Shown: piece after piece, positions 18,024-27,901 of the stretch
Numbering within the stretch: the stretch's first letter is position 1
Layout of the letters: every line of letters begins with the position of its first letter
Origin: Bacteroidota bacterium
GTDB lineage: Bacteria > Bacteroidota > Ignavibacteria > Palsa-1295
Reading direction: 5' to 3'
Length of the DNA stretch: 64,000 nt
Assembly: GCA_021324735.1 (NCBI GenBank)
Contig: JAJPIO010000016.1
Coordinates: 82,472-146,471, forward strand
The notes under the pieces: model-generated
Database searches by the model: none
What the model was told of the DNA's origin: nothing
The model's input: the letters and a program-made list of their open reading frames with translations, nothing else
Position numbers and translations under genes: made by a program

Positions 18024-20450
18024 TTACCACTTCGCCAGCTTTTCCATCGCTGCCTTGATCTTTGCGGGGCTGGGTAGAATGGCATCCTCCAGTACTTTGG
18101 CAAAGCCTACCGGGGTGAAGGCGGAACCGACACGCATTACGGGAGCGTCCAGTGCCCGGAAAGCATGCTCACTAATAAGAGATGCCACTTCACCGCCAAA
18201 GCCTCCGGTCACCTTGTCCTCATGGACCACCAGGGCTTTACCGGTTTTCTCCACGGATTTCAGGATCGCATTGAGGTCAAGCGGGTAGATAGAACGAAGA
18301 TCGAGCACATCGCACTGAAATCCTTGCTCTTTAGCGAGTTCTTCCGCCGCCTGAAGCGAATAATGAGTTGTCGTGCCGTAAGTAATGATCGAAAGGTCTT
18401 TACCTTCCCGGCGTAAGCGGGCCTTTCCAAAGGGGATAAGGACATTATCTCCCAAAGGCTCAGCTTTGGCCATTGGATGGTAATAGAGGTATTTGGGCTC
18501 GAGATACACCGTTATGCCACGCGTTCTCATAGCCGAGCGCAGCAGGCCCTGAGCATCATCCGCAAAGCAGGGTTGCACAACTCGGACGCCCGGAATCGTA
18601 GCGAATGTGCCTTCGAGGTTCTGAGAATGGTAAAGACCACCGCCAATATATCCGCCAGAGGCAATTCGAATTACAACGTTCGGCGTGAACTGCCCCCGAG
18701 TACGCCAGTATTCATGGGACATTTCGATGAACGACTCCATCGCCGGCCAGAAGTAATCGGCAAACTCCGCACCTTCGACGCACACCCAGATATGCTCCTG
18801 ATCGACACGGCAGAAGCCATCGGCAGAACCAAGAATAAAGTCCTCAGCTATTGGCCCATTGAATACGCGCTCGTTGCCGAACTCCTGAAGCATGCCTTTG
18901 GTCACGTTAAAGACGCCGCCTTTATTCTTGGAGGCTACGTCTTCACCCCAGAGGAAGGTATTCGGATTGAGGCGAAATTCCTCTTTAAGCGTCTGATTAA
19001 TGCCTTCGATGAACTGCATTCCTTCCTCTTTGCCCTTCGGAAGGGTATAAGGATAATACTTTAAATCGATATCATCAGGCTGGGTCGTGTATGGCTCTTT
19101 CGAAACCACACGATCAGATGGAAGCACAAAATCCAGAACCGTCGTCGGATCGGCAGGAGGAGCAAGCTCAGCTTTGTCCGCAGATTCGCGGAACAGCTTC
19201 TCATTCGTTGCATGGATCTCATGCAATTCATCCTTCGTGGCAACATTGTTAAGAACCAGCCAATCGTGGAAGCGAACGAGCGGATCGCGCAGTTTCACGG
19301 CTTCGAGTTCTTCTGGTGAGCGATACAACTCATGGCGATCCGAGTTTGAGTGTGAACCAATGCGAACGCAATCCGCATGGACCATCGCCGCGCCACGGCC
19401 AGATAAGCACCATTCGTACGCTTCCTGCATAGCCCGATAACTATCGAGCACATCGGTGCCATCGCAGTAAGTAATGAGCAGATTGTTAAAACCGCGGAAA
19501 TTATCCGCTACCCGTACATTCGCCGACTGTTCGATGACAGGTACGCTAATACCGTATTTATTATTCTGTACTACAAAGATCGCAGGTACTTTTTCGCGCG
19601 TCGCACCATTAACGGCTTCGTAGAAAAATCCTTCGCTCGTTCCGGACTCACCTCCAGAAAAGATCGATACGGCACCGAGCTTATAATACTTGATCGCCCG
19701 CGCGCAGCCAGCGGTATGCTGGGCATGATTGTTTGTAAGCGAAGAATGAGTTTCGATGTTCATCGACATCTTCGCGAAGTGATTGGACATATGGCGTCCA
19801 CCACCAGCGACATCAGTGTCTTTTGAAAGACCGTTTAAAACGATCTCTTCAACGGTAAGACCCGCCGCAAGGCAGGTCATAAGATCGCGATAGTAAGGGA
19901 AGAGGTAATCCTTCTTCGCCCGAAAGCTGACACCGATCGCGAGCTGGATTCCTTCATGTCCCGCACAGGGGGCATGGTAACTCCAACCCATTGCCTTCTT
20001 CAGATAATTTGCGGCAGCCGTGTCTGTAATGCGACCGAGATCCATAAGACGATACCATTCGAGGAGCCTCTGCTTATCCACTCCAGCTTGATCGAATGTA
20101 CCCTTAAAGCTGCGCGCACCGTCCGCAAATGGACCGCGCAATTCAGCGCCGTTTGGAATTCGCTTTAACGACACCGGTGCGATCTGAGGTGCAACGGCTT
20201 CCGCAAGCTGTCCGATCTCGGCAGCGGTATCCGTCGAAGGCACATCGGTCGCTCCATCCGTGCCCAGCTTTGGTGCATTTGCATCCGCTGCGGGCTTTCC
20301 GGAAAGCTCATCACCGGTCTTTTTCATGTGCCCGTTACCGTTGGACGAGCCATTGCCATTGGTCGCCACAGCGCCAGCTACCTTGCCTGGTTGTTCGGCT
20401 ATTGCCGTCTCCTGATTGATCTTCTCCTTATTCTTGCTCAACTTTGCCAT
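18024..20450 (-). CDS. Fused alpha-beta E1 of a branched-chain 2-oxoacid dehydrogenase
   Basis: Thiamine-diphosphate decarboxylase component; 808 residues combining the alpha and beta subunits in one chain. The first ~100 residues are low complexity (Asn/Gly/Ala/Lys-rich, NGNGSSNGNG), probably a flexible linker that binds E2 or is disordered. Alpha (about 125-460): FPYYRD, SGGESGTSEGFFYEA with the NNKYGIS diphosphate/Mg motif. Beta (about 480-805): EDVASKNKGGVF, GPIAEDFILGSADG, VHEDKVTGGFGGEVAS. Closest to 2-oxoisovalerate dehydrogenases; substrate range is inferred. The ATG at 20450 (MAKLSKNK) was chosen over a TTG at 20465. E2 and E3 are not nearby. Confidence 0.88.
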   Translation of the reverse strand: MAKLSKNKEKINQETAIAEQPGKVAGAVATNGNGSSNGNGHMKKTGDELSGKPAADANAPKLGTDGATDVPSTDTAAEIGQLAEAVAPQIAPVSLKRIPNGAELRGPFADGARSFKGTFDQAGVDKQRLLEWYRLMDLGRITDTAAANYLKKAMGWSYHAPCAGHEGIQLAIGVSFRAKKDYLFPYYRDLMTCLAAGLTVEEIVLNGLSKDTDVAGGGRHMSNHFAKMSMNIETHSSLTNNHAQHTAGCARAIKYYKLGAVSIFSGGESGTSEGFFYEAVNGATREKVPAIFVVQNNKYGISVPVIEQSANVRVADNFRGFNNLLITYCDGTDVLDSYRAMQEAYEWCLSGRGAAMVHADCVRIGSHSNSDRHELYRSPEELEAVKLRDPLVRFHDWLVLNNVATKDELHEIHATNEKLFRESADKAELAPPADPTTVLDFVLPSDRVVSKEPYTTQPDDIDLKYYPYTLPKGKEEGMQFIEGINQTLKEEFRLNPNTFLWGEDVASKNKGGVFNVTKGMLQEFGNERVFNGPIAEDFILGSADGFCRVDQEHIWVCVEGAEFADYFWPAMESFIEMSHEYWRTRGQFTPNVVIRIASGGYIGGGLYHSQNLEGTFATIPGVRVVQPCFADDAQGLLRSAMRTRGITVYLEPKYLYYHPMAKAEPLGDNVLIPFGKARLRREGKDLSIITYGTTTHYSLQAAEELAKEQGFQCDVLDLRSIYPLDLNAILKSVEKTGKALVVHEDKVTGGFGGEVASLISEHAFRALDAPVMRVGSAFTPVGFAKVLEDAILPSPAKIKAAMEKLAKW

Positions 20451-20615
20451 TCCCTGAAAAAACAAACGTGAAGGTGACCAGGCGCCCGTGATCCGATGTA
20501 GGGGGAGCGATACCGACGTGCGACTCGGCCGACTGTCCGCGTGAACACCTGGCTGGACGGTTTAGTGGCAAAATCGTCTGAAAGGCACAAATTTCAAGCT
20601 TCTGACTTTTATTCG

Positions 20616-20623
20616 TATATTTG
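20616..20623 (+). promoter_or_regulatory. TAnnTTTG promoter element of the sensor kinase
   Basis: TATATTTG, an exact -7 match, 88 bp before the GTG start of the kinase. No convincing -33 TTG. The other half of this 260-bp gap (20451-20580) is GC-rich and could fold (CCAGG/CCTGG ends on the minus strand) as the E1 leader, but I cannot assign it. Confidence 0.5.
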
Positions 20624-20710
20624 TAAAAGCTCGAGTTGTGGTCGCCTTTTAAGGAGAAGCATCATACAACAAGTCGCGAGTTGACCGTTCTCACTCGCAC
20701 ATAAGCGTTA

Positions 20711-22567
20711 GTGCAAAATATTACGATTTTGATCCTTCAGGACCGTTCCATCGGTCTTGAAGCATTGCAGCCGGACTTGCGCCGGGACCAACTTTTTACC
20801 TTCTTCGCTCATGCCACGAGCGAGGAAGAATTGCGCTCGTACCTTGACAAGAATACTCCGGATGTTATCATTCTGGTGCGAGAGTATTTTCCTCTCAACT
20901 TCGAAAGTATTCAAAAACAGCTTCTTCAGCGAGGGTTACATATACCGATCATCGTCATGGCGTCATCCTCGAAAAGCGAGGAAGCAATGAATTACCTTCG
21001 ACAAGGCGCCGCTGACTTTCTTCTAACCACAGAGCTTCATCGCGTTGCTCCGACCCTTTATAAGCTGCTTTCCACCAGTCGCAATGGTCATGAGAAGCCC
21101 GCCGTTCGCTCGCCTGAACCTCGTATCGAGGAATTGATGGACGTTGTAACGGAGATCGATGTATCGGGCTCTATTCTATATGAGAGTCCTTCCATTAAGC
21201 CTATCCTCGGTTACGAAACGGATGAGCTGATCGGTAGAAATGCTTTTAGTCTCGTTCACCCGCTCGACCTGCCGAAGATCATGCCCATTTTTATGGTAGC
21301 GCTGGCGACACCAGGAGTACCACATTCTGCACGCTTCCGCTTTAAACATCGCGATGGAAAGTGGCGGACGCTGGAAACGGTCGGTAAAACGATGGCCACT
21401 CCCGAGGGAGGCAGGCGAATTGTGCTTACCTCGCGCGATATCACTAATCGCGACCGAACCATCGCGCTGGGCAATGCGGAATCGAGATTCATGGGTGTCG
21501 TTGAAGGGCTCGGCGAGGGCATACTCATCACCGATCTGAGCGATAAAATATTCTATGCTAATCGTAGAATGGGAGAGCTTATCGGTAGAGATATTGCCGA
21601 ATTACTTGGCAAAGTCGGCTACAAAGAATTATTCGAAGATGCGGATTGGGGGGGCTTTATCCAGGATAAACAAATATGGATGTCCGGAGAGCGAGTGGTC
21701 AAAGAGTATGCGATAAAGCAAATGAGCGGCTCGCTTCTACCAACACAGGTAACTATTTCGGCTTATCGATCAATGGAAGGGCAGATCGCTGGTATGTTGG
21801 CGGCATTCACCGATGTTAGCCATATTCGCCAGGCAGAAGCTGACCTTCAACGTGCGTTCCATCAATTACGAGAGGCGAAAGAACGGGCCGAAGAGATGAG
21901 TAGGCTCAAGACCTCGTTCCTTGCAAATATCTCGCACGAGATCCGCACCCCTATGACCGCAATGCTCGGATTCTCCCAGATGCTCTCGGAGCGTCTTTCA
22001 AACTCGGAACTCGCAACCTATGCCGATTCCATCCATAATTCGGGTGTACGGCTTCTCGGTACGTTAAATGGTATACTCGAATTTGCGAGGATCGAGTCGA
22101 ACCGCGTGCAATTGGTCCCCACAAAGATCGACATCAAAAGAGAGATCGATAATATTTGTGCTCTCTTACGAAAAGAAGTTAGCAGCAAGGGACTCTCTCT
22201 TAGAGTAGAAGTACCGTATGACCAAAGCATTACTGTTGACGCCTATTATTTCGCTCGCATCATGTCCAACCTGATCGAGAACGCGGTAAAGTTTACTGTA
22301 AAAGGGGGGGTCGTAATATCGTCTAAATTTTCTGATGAAACGGTCACGATCGAAGTAAAGGATACGGGAATAGGGATATCGCCAGAGTTTCTCCCTCATG
22401 TTTTCGATGAGTTTCAGCAGGAATCAACTGGTCTTGCTCGAGCCCATGAAGGAGCAGGATTGGGACTTACTATCTCCAAGCGACTCACCGAACTAATGGG
22501 CGGCTCGCTGACCGTTCAAAGCGTGGTCGGGGAGGGAAGCGTGTTTACGGTGCAGATGCCACGGTAA
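20711..22567 (+). CDS. PAS-domain sensor histidine kinase with a degenerate receiver
   Basis: 618 residues. Residues 1-120 look like a response-regulator fold, but the phospho-acceptor Asp after ILV is replaced (VREYFP) and the conserved Lys is a Thr (FLLTTELHR), so it is probably a non-phosphorylated sensor or dimer domain. Two PAS domains follow (about 140-255 and 258-375). HisKA has His409 in ANISHEIRTPMTAMLGF; HATPase_c has N, G1 (DTGIGIS) and G2 (GAGLGLTISKRL) boxes. There is no transmembrane segment, so it is cytosolic. GTG start. No partner regulator is adjacent, so it is an orphan kinase. Confidence 0.88.
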   Translation: MQNITILILQDRSIGLEALQPDLRRDQLFTFFAHATSEEELRSYLDKNTPDVIILVREYFPLNFESIQKQLLQRGLHIPIIVMASSSKSEEAMNYLRQGAADFLLTTELHRVAPTLYKLLSTSRNGHEKPAVRSPEPRIEELMDVVTEIDVSGSILYESPSIKPILGYETDELIGRNAFSLVHPLDLPKIMPIFMVALATPGVPHSARFRFKHRDGKWRTLETVGKTMATPEGGRRIVLTSRDITNRDRTIALGNAESRFMGVVEGLGEGILITDLSDKIFYANRRMGELIGRDIAELLGKVGYKELFEDADWGGFIQDKQIWMSGERVVKEYAIKQMSGSLLPTQVTISAYRSMEGQIAGMLAAFTDVSHIRQAEADLQRAFHQLREAKERAEEMSRLKTSFLANISHEIRTPMTAMLGFSQMLSERLSNSELATYADSIHNSGVRLLGTLNGILEFARIESNRVQLVPTKIDIKREIDNICALLRKEVSSKGLSLRVEVPYDQSITVDAYYFARIMSNLIENAVKFTVKGGVVISSKFSDETVTIEVKDTGIGISPEFLPHVFDEFQQESTGLARAHEGAGLGLTISKRLTELMGGSLTVQSVVGEGSVFTVQMPR

Positions 22568-24076
22568 TCACTCGAACAACTTCGTATCTGGACCTGCCGC
22601 GATAGCTGGCTGGGAAGCAGCCTCTGATGCGCGATCTACAAGTGATGGAGATAATTGTTTTGTAGCCTTCGCACCCAAATCTCGTAATTGCTCGGATTGA
22701 CGAACAAGATTTCCAGGGCCAGTAGAAAGCTTCTTCATCGCCTCATCGTAACTCGACTTTGCGTCACTCATTTTTTTGCCGGCTGTAAGCAAGTCATCCA
22801 CAAAGCCGACGAACTTGTCGTACATTTTTCCGGCCCTATCCGCAATCTCAAGAGCATTTCGAGTCTGTCGCTCCTGCTTCCATATCGATGAGATCGTTCG
22901 TAGTGTTGCCAGTAATGTCGACGGGCTCACGATCACTATCTTGCGATCCCATGCGTAGGCGAAAAGATCACCATCCGCTTGCAGAGCAAGACCAAAGGAA
23001 GGCTCGATCGGCATAAATAGAAGCGTAAAGTCAGGCGCGTCCAGATCGGGGATGGAGGGATACTTCTTGTCGCTCAACTCCTTTATGTGTCGCCTAACAG
23101 AAGCAATATGTTCCTGTATCGCCAGTGAGCGCTCTTCTTCCGACTGAGCTCCAACTACACGGTCGTATGCGACAAGCGATACCTTCGAGTCGATAATAAT
23201 GTGCTTCTTATCCGGCAGGAATACAACGATATCTGGCTGCAGGCGCCTGCCGTCCTCATCCTGTAAAGCCACCTGTATTTGATACTCAGATCCTTTTCGA
23301 AGGCCAGAGAACTCGAGAATCTTCTCACAAATGAGTTCACCCCAATTGCCTTGTTTCTTCGTATCACCTTTCAGGGCAAGTGCAAGGTTAGAAGCTTCCT
23401 TGCTGATCTGCTGGTTCAACTCGACAAGGTTTTTGATCTCTCCGCGCAGGGTGTTACGTTCAGCCGCTTCCGTGCGGTAGACTTCCTCTACCTTTCTTTC
23501 AAACTCCTGCAGCTTTGTTTGGAGCGGTGAGACCAACTCCTGAATCGCCTGCTGTCTTTTTTGTAAATCACCCTTTGCCGATTCCTGATACTTTCCTAAA
23601 TTCTCTTCTGCTAATCGGAGAAAAGAGTGATTACTTGCAGCCAAAACTTTCTGGCTTATGGCTTCAAATTGATTGGCAAGCGCCTCACGTGCTTCTTGAA
23701 GCTTTTCGAAATTTTCTAATTCTGCTTTAAGCTCGGCCTTAAGGCGTTCGATCTCGGCGCTAAGATTCTGGTTCGTCCGTTGAGCCGCTTCGAGAGTTCG
23801 TTCTCGATTCTTTATTGTATCTTCGAGCTTTTGTATAGCCTCAGCACGTTCTTCCGCCTGGGCGCTCAGTCTGCCGCGATCTCCCTCTAATACCCGAACT
23901 GCCTCCGTCAACAGTTTATTGCGTTCTGCTTCTTCTATGGCGCGATCTCGTTCGGATTGTATCTCCTGTTGAAATTGCGACGTGAGGGCCCGGACACGTC
24001 CGCTCTGAAATATATAGGCGATGATAAAGCCAAGGATAAGCCCGATCGCTGGGAGCACATAAAGAAGGGAATCCAT
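22568..24076 (-). CDS. rmuC: DNA recombination protein RmuC
   Basis: 502 residues: one N-terminal membrane helix (3-25), a long coiled coil rich in Glu/Arg/Gln (about 30-220), then the RmuC nuclease-like domain (about 230-430) with KKQGNWGELICEKILE, LQPDIVVFLPDKKHIIIDSK and SLVAYDRVV, where the D...DSK pattern matches the PD-(D/E)XK-like active site. RmuC limits inversions at short repeats in E. coli. It converges on the kinase gene with no gap. The mechanism is not well known in any species. Confidence 0.9.
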   Translation of the reverse strand: MDSLLYVLPAIGLILGFIIAYIFQSGRVRALTSQFQQEIQSERDRAIEEAERNKLLTEAVRVLEGDRGRLSAQAEERAEAIQKLEDTIKNRERTLEAAQRTNQNLSAEIERLKAELKAELENFEKLQEAREALANQFEAISQKVLAASNHSFLRLAEENLGKYQESAKGDLQKRQQAIQELVSPLQTKLQEFERKVEEVYRTEAAERNTLRGEIKNLVELNQQISKEASNLALALKGDTKKQGNWGELICEKILEFSGLRKGSEYQIQVALQDEDGRRLQPDIVVFLPDKKHIIIDSKVSLVAYDRVVGAQSEEERSLAIQEHIASVRRHIKELSDKKYPSIPDLDAPDFTLLFMPIEPSFGLALQADGDLFAYAWDRKIVIVSPSTLLATLRTISSIWKQERQTRNALEIADRAGKMYDKFVGFVDDLLTAGKKMSDAKSSYDEAMKKLSTGPGNLVRQSEQLRDLGAKATKQLSPSLVDRASEAASQPAIAAGPDTKLFE

Positions 24077-24147
24077 AGTACGGAGTGCGTTTGAGCATAC
24101 AATCGCTCAAGCGTCCTAAATGACTCCTTAATAACAAAAGGAAGTTA

Positions 24148-25566
24148 TTACAGCGACTTCGCAAAAGCCAATATCTTTTTCACTGTCGTTAAACTCGGCG
24201 CTTCCGCATAATAGCGGAGGAGTGGTTCGGTACCGGATGCACGCAGCATGAACCACGCTCCTCGATCGAGGGTATATTTATATCCATCCAGTTTGCTGAC
24301 GTTTTGAACTTTAAGACCAGCAATTTCCTCGAATCCTCGTTCTGCCTTAGCCAGCACTTCTTTTTTCTTCTCGTCTGTCGTGTGGAAATCATATCGATCG
24401 TATTTATGGGGACCAAACTCTTTCTCGAGTTCTGCAACGAGCTTTCCTAACGGCTTCTTATGATGTGCACAGATCTCCGTAAGCAGAAGACCATTAAACA
24501 GTCCGTCGCGCTCTGGAATATGGATCGACGGTATGCCGATTCCGCCCGATTCTTCGCCGCCAATAAGCACTCCAACTTCGAGCATGTACTTAGTAATGTA
24601 CTTAAAGCCGACTGGAGTCCGGTGAAGCTCTAAACCATACTTCGCACACATCTTATCGACCATCGAGGTGACTGATTGACTAATGACGACCAGCCCTTTT
24701 TCTTTACGTACTTCAACCAAATACTTTAGAAGCAGACACAGTATCATCTGCGAACTAAAAAACTCGCCTTTTTCATCGATAGCACCAATGCGGTCGGCAT
24801 CGCCATCGGTTACCAAGCCGATATCGTATTTCTGCTTTACGATAAACTGCGAAAGCTCTTTCGTATTCTGAGCGAGCGGCTCGGGTGGTGTCCCGCCGAA
24901 TCCAGGATTCCAAACATCGTGAAGAATGGCTGCTTCAGGAAGGAGATGCTCGAGATTTCCGAAACCGGCCCCGTACATCGGATCGTACGCGAGCTTAATT
25001 TTTGACCGCTTGATCCGATTTAGGTTTACCAGCCTTGCAAGTTCTTTGATGTAGATGGTCTTGGCATCGACTTCCTGAATCTTTCCACTTTTCACGAAGT
25101 CAGAAAAGGAAGGAATGCGATTTTCTTCATAATCCCGCGACGTCCGTTTCCGATTCTCTTCGCTATTGGTATCCCGCTCTATTTCGGCAATAACCTCGGG
25201 AAGAGCAGAGCCGCCATATTCTCCTTTGATCTTGAAGCCATTGTATTTCGCAGGATTATGTGATGCGGTGATCATCACACCGCCGGCCAGCTTTTTCTTT
25301 ACGATCGCAAGGGAAGTGGCTGGAGTCGAAACGATCGTCTTTGCAATGAATACTTTAAGCCCTTCGGAAGCTAAGACCCGAGCAGTAAGTTCAGCGAACT
25401 CTCGACTGAGAAACCGTGCATCATATCCAACAATAACACCGGCGTCTACTTTGGGGTGAGTCTTGAAATAAAGTGCAGTTCCGCGAGCTACACGATGGAC
25501 ATTCTCAAATGTATAATTTTCTGCGATGACATCTCGCCACCCATCGGTTCCAAAGGTGATTTGCAT
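24148..25566 (-). CDS. Phosphoglucomutase/phosphomannomutase family enzyme
   Basis: 472 residues from the ATG at 25566 (MQITFGTDGWRD); the longer reading to 25632 has no homologous look and would run into the eno stop. Catalytic phosphoserine loop ITASHNPAKYNGFKIK near residue 100, metal loop DGDADRIGAIDE near residue 240, sugar-binding EESGGIG, and phosphate-binding RASGTEPLLRYY at the C terminus. It interconverts hexose 1- and 6-phosphates for glycolysis or sugar nucleotides; glucose versus mannose is not decidable. It lies 11 bp after eno on the same strand. Confidence 0.92.
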   Translation of the reverse strand: MQITFGTDGWRDVIAENYTFENVHRVARGTALYFKTHPKVDAGVIVGYDARFLSREFAELTARVLASEGLKVFIAKTIVSTPATSLAIVKKKLAGGVMITASHNPAKYNGFKIKGEYGGSALPEVIAEIERDTNSEENRKRTSRDYEENRIPSFSDFVKSGKIQEVDAKTIYIKELARLVNLNRIKRSKIKLAYDPMYGAGFGNLEHLLPEAAILHDVWNPGFGGTPPEPLAQNTKELSQFIVKQKYDIGLVTDGDADRIGAIDEKGEFFSSQMILCLLLKYLVEVRKEKGLVVISQSVTSMVDKMCAKYGLELHRTPVGFKYITKYMLEVGVLIGGEESGGIGIPSIHIPERDGLFNGLLLTEICAHHKKPLGKLVAELEKEFGPHKYDRYDFHTTDEKKKEVLAKAERGFEEIAGLKVQNVSKLDGYKYTLDRGAWFMLRASGTEPLLRYYAEAPSLTTVKKILAFAKSL

Positions 25567-25577
25567 GGTTACGGTAA

Positions 25578-26939
<1,362 letters not shown>

Positions 26940-26973
26940 CGGAATGGGGAGGGGGATGTTCCGGGGCGTACTA

Positions 26974-27050
26974 AAACAAAAAGCGGCTGGCATTCTACCA
27001 GCCGCCTGACCGTTCCGCACTTACAATTGAACATTAGAGTTGTCAGGTTC
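26974..27050 (-). ncRNA. Candidate terminated small RNA upstream of eno
   Basis: Read on the minus strand, a hairpin CCTGAC(AAC)...GTCAGG (27047 to 27005) runs directly into a perfect stem GCGGCTGG/CCAGCCGC followed by TTTTTGTTT. This is an intrinsic terminator with no minus-strand gene ahead of it, since the neighbour at 27129 is on the plus strand. Either a small RNA or the end of an unseen leader. Its 5' end is not known. Confidence 0.35.
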
Positions 27051-27083
27051 AGGAAGTGTCATTCGTTTAAGCTATAAGGCCCT

Positions 27084-27106
27084 GCCGCAAAAGCGGCGTG
27101 TCCCTT
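27084..27106 (+). promoter_or_regulatory. GC-rich hairpin in the leader of the 27129 lipoprotein
   Basis: GCCGC-AAAA-GCGGC is flanked by AAGG on the left and CCCTTTT on the right, ending about 20 nt before the ATG. It is a possible attenuator-type stem with a T4 tail. Weak evidence. Confidence 0.3.
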
Positions 27107-27128
27107 TTATGTCTCATTTTATTAAGCT

Positions 27129-27836
27129 ATGAAAACACAAAAAGTCCTTGCAGTCCTGCTTGTTATCATCGGTCTATACGGCTGTAAAAGCAATTCGACC
27201 AGCCCCAGCTCAGGTGGCCAACCGCTGGTCGCTGCCAATCCGGGGAGTGTCTTCCATCTCCAGGTGACTACGACCGATACCAATGGCATGGCAATGGGCA
27301 GCACTATTCATCAAACGGATTCTATCGTTGCAAAGGGAATTACCTTTATGGGTAAATCCAATGTAGTTAAGATCTGGTCCTATGACGACCAAGGCAATAG
27401 CGGCTATGGCTATTATTCGCTACTCGATAATGGTGACCTCGACTTTTATTTAGGTGATCTTCGGCCAGGTATGGTGGCCCAATGGATGGAATGGCCATTC
27501 GGAACCGGAAGTCCACTGACAACTACGATCGAAGACACTTCGATCATGGGTATCGAGCATGTTTCGGAAAGTGCCACTTATTCTCGCGGTGGTACCTCAA
27601 CGATGACAGTGCAGGGAAACTCCTTAACTCTTAACGAAGTGGTCGGTATTTACACCGTCACTCAGTCTATTTCTATTCAGGGAGTTTCACAATCTAACAG
27701 CAGTACGTTGCCGCCATTCCATTATTATTGGTCACCAACGATCGGCTTCCTTGCTAAGTCGCAGGTAGCGACAACTGATATGTTTGGCCAGCCGATGATT
27801 GAAACACAAATTCTAACCAGTTACACGTTACAATAA
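27129..27836 (+). CDS. Hypothetical lipoprotein
   Basis: 235 residues with an SPII signal: hydrophobic LAVLLVIIGLYG then Cys19, followed by a Ser/Asn/Pro-rich tether. The body is beta-rich with Thr/Ser/Gly and repeated short strands (VFHLQVTTTDTNG, YYSLLDNGDLDFYLGDL) and no recognisable domain. It is probably surface or periplasmic and anchored in the membrane. Single gene with its own terminator. I do not recognise the family. Confidence 0.7.
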   Translation: MKTQKVLAVLLVIIGLYGCKSNSTSPSSGGQPLVAANPGSVFHLQVTTTDTNGMAMGSTIHQTDSIVAKGITFMGKSNVVKIWSYDDQGNSGYGYYSLLDNGDLDFYLGDLRPGMVAQWMEWPFGTGSPLTTTIEDTSIMGIEHVSESATYSRGGTSTMTVQGNSLTLNEVVGIYTVTQSISIQGVSQSNSSTLPPFHYYWSPTIGFLAKSQVATTDMFGQPMIETQILTSYTLQ

Positions 27837-27863
27837 GAGCTTCTTAAAAAACGTTTTTAAATT

Positions 27864-27893
27864 AAAAGGCCTGGAACATTCCAGGCCTTTTGT
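27864..27893. terminator. Bidirectional intrinsic terminator
   Basis: AAAAGGCCTGG-AACATT-CCAGGCCTTTT, a perfect 11-bp stem, between the lipoprotein (+) and aconitase (-). Works in both directions. Confidence 0.92.
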
Positions 27894-27901
27894 ATTAGCT
27901 C

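Noticed and set aside
22568..24076. Defence island around rmuC
   Set aside because: RmuC is nuclease-like, but neighbours are housekeeping genes and no other defence gene is present.
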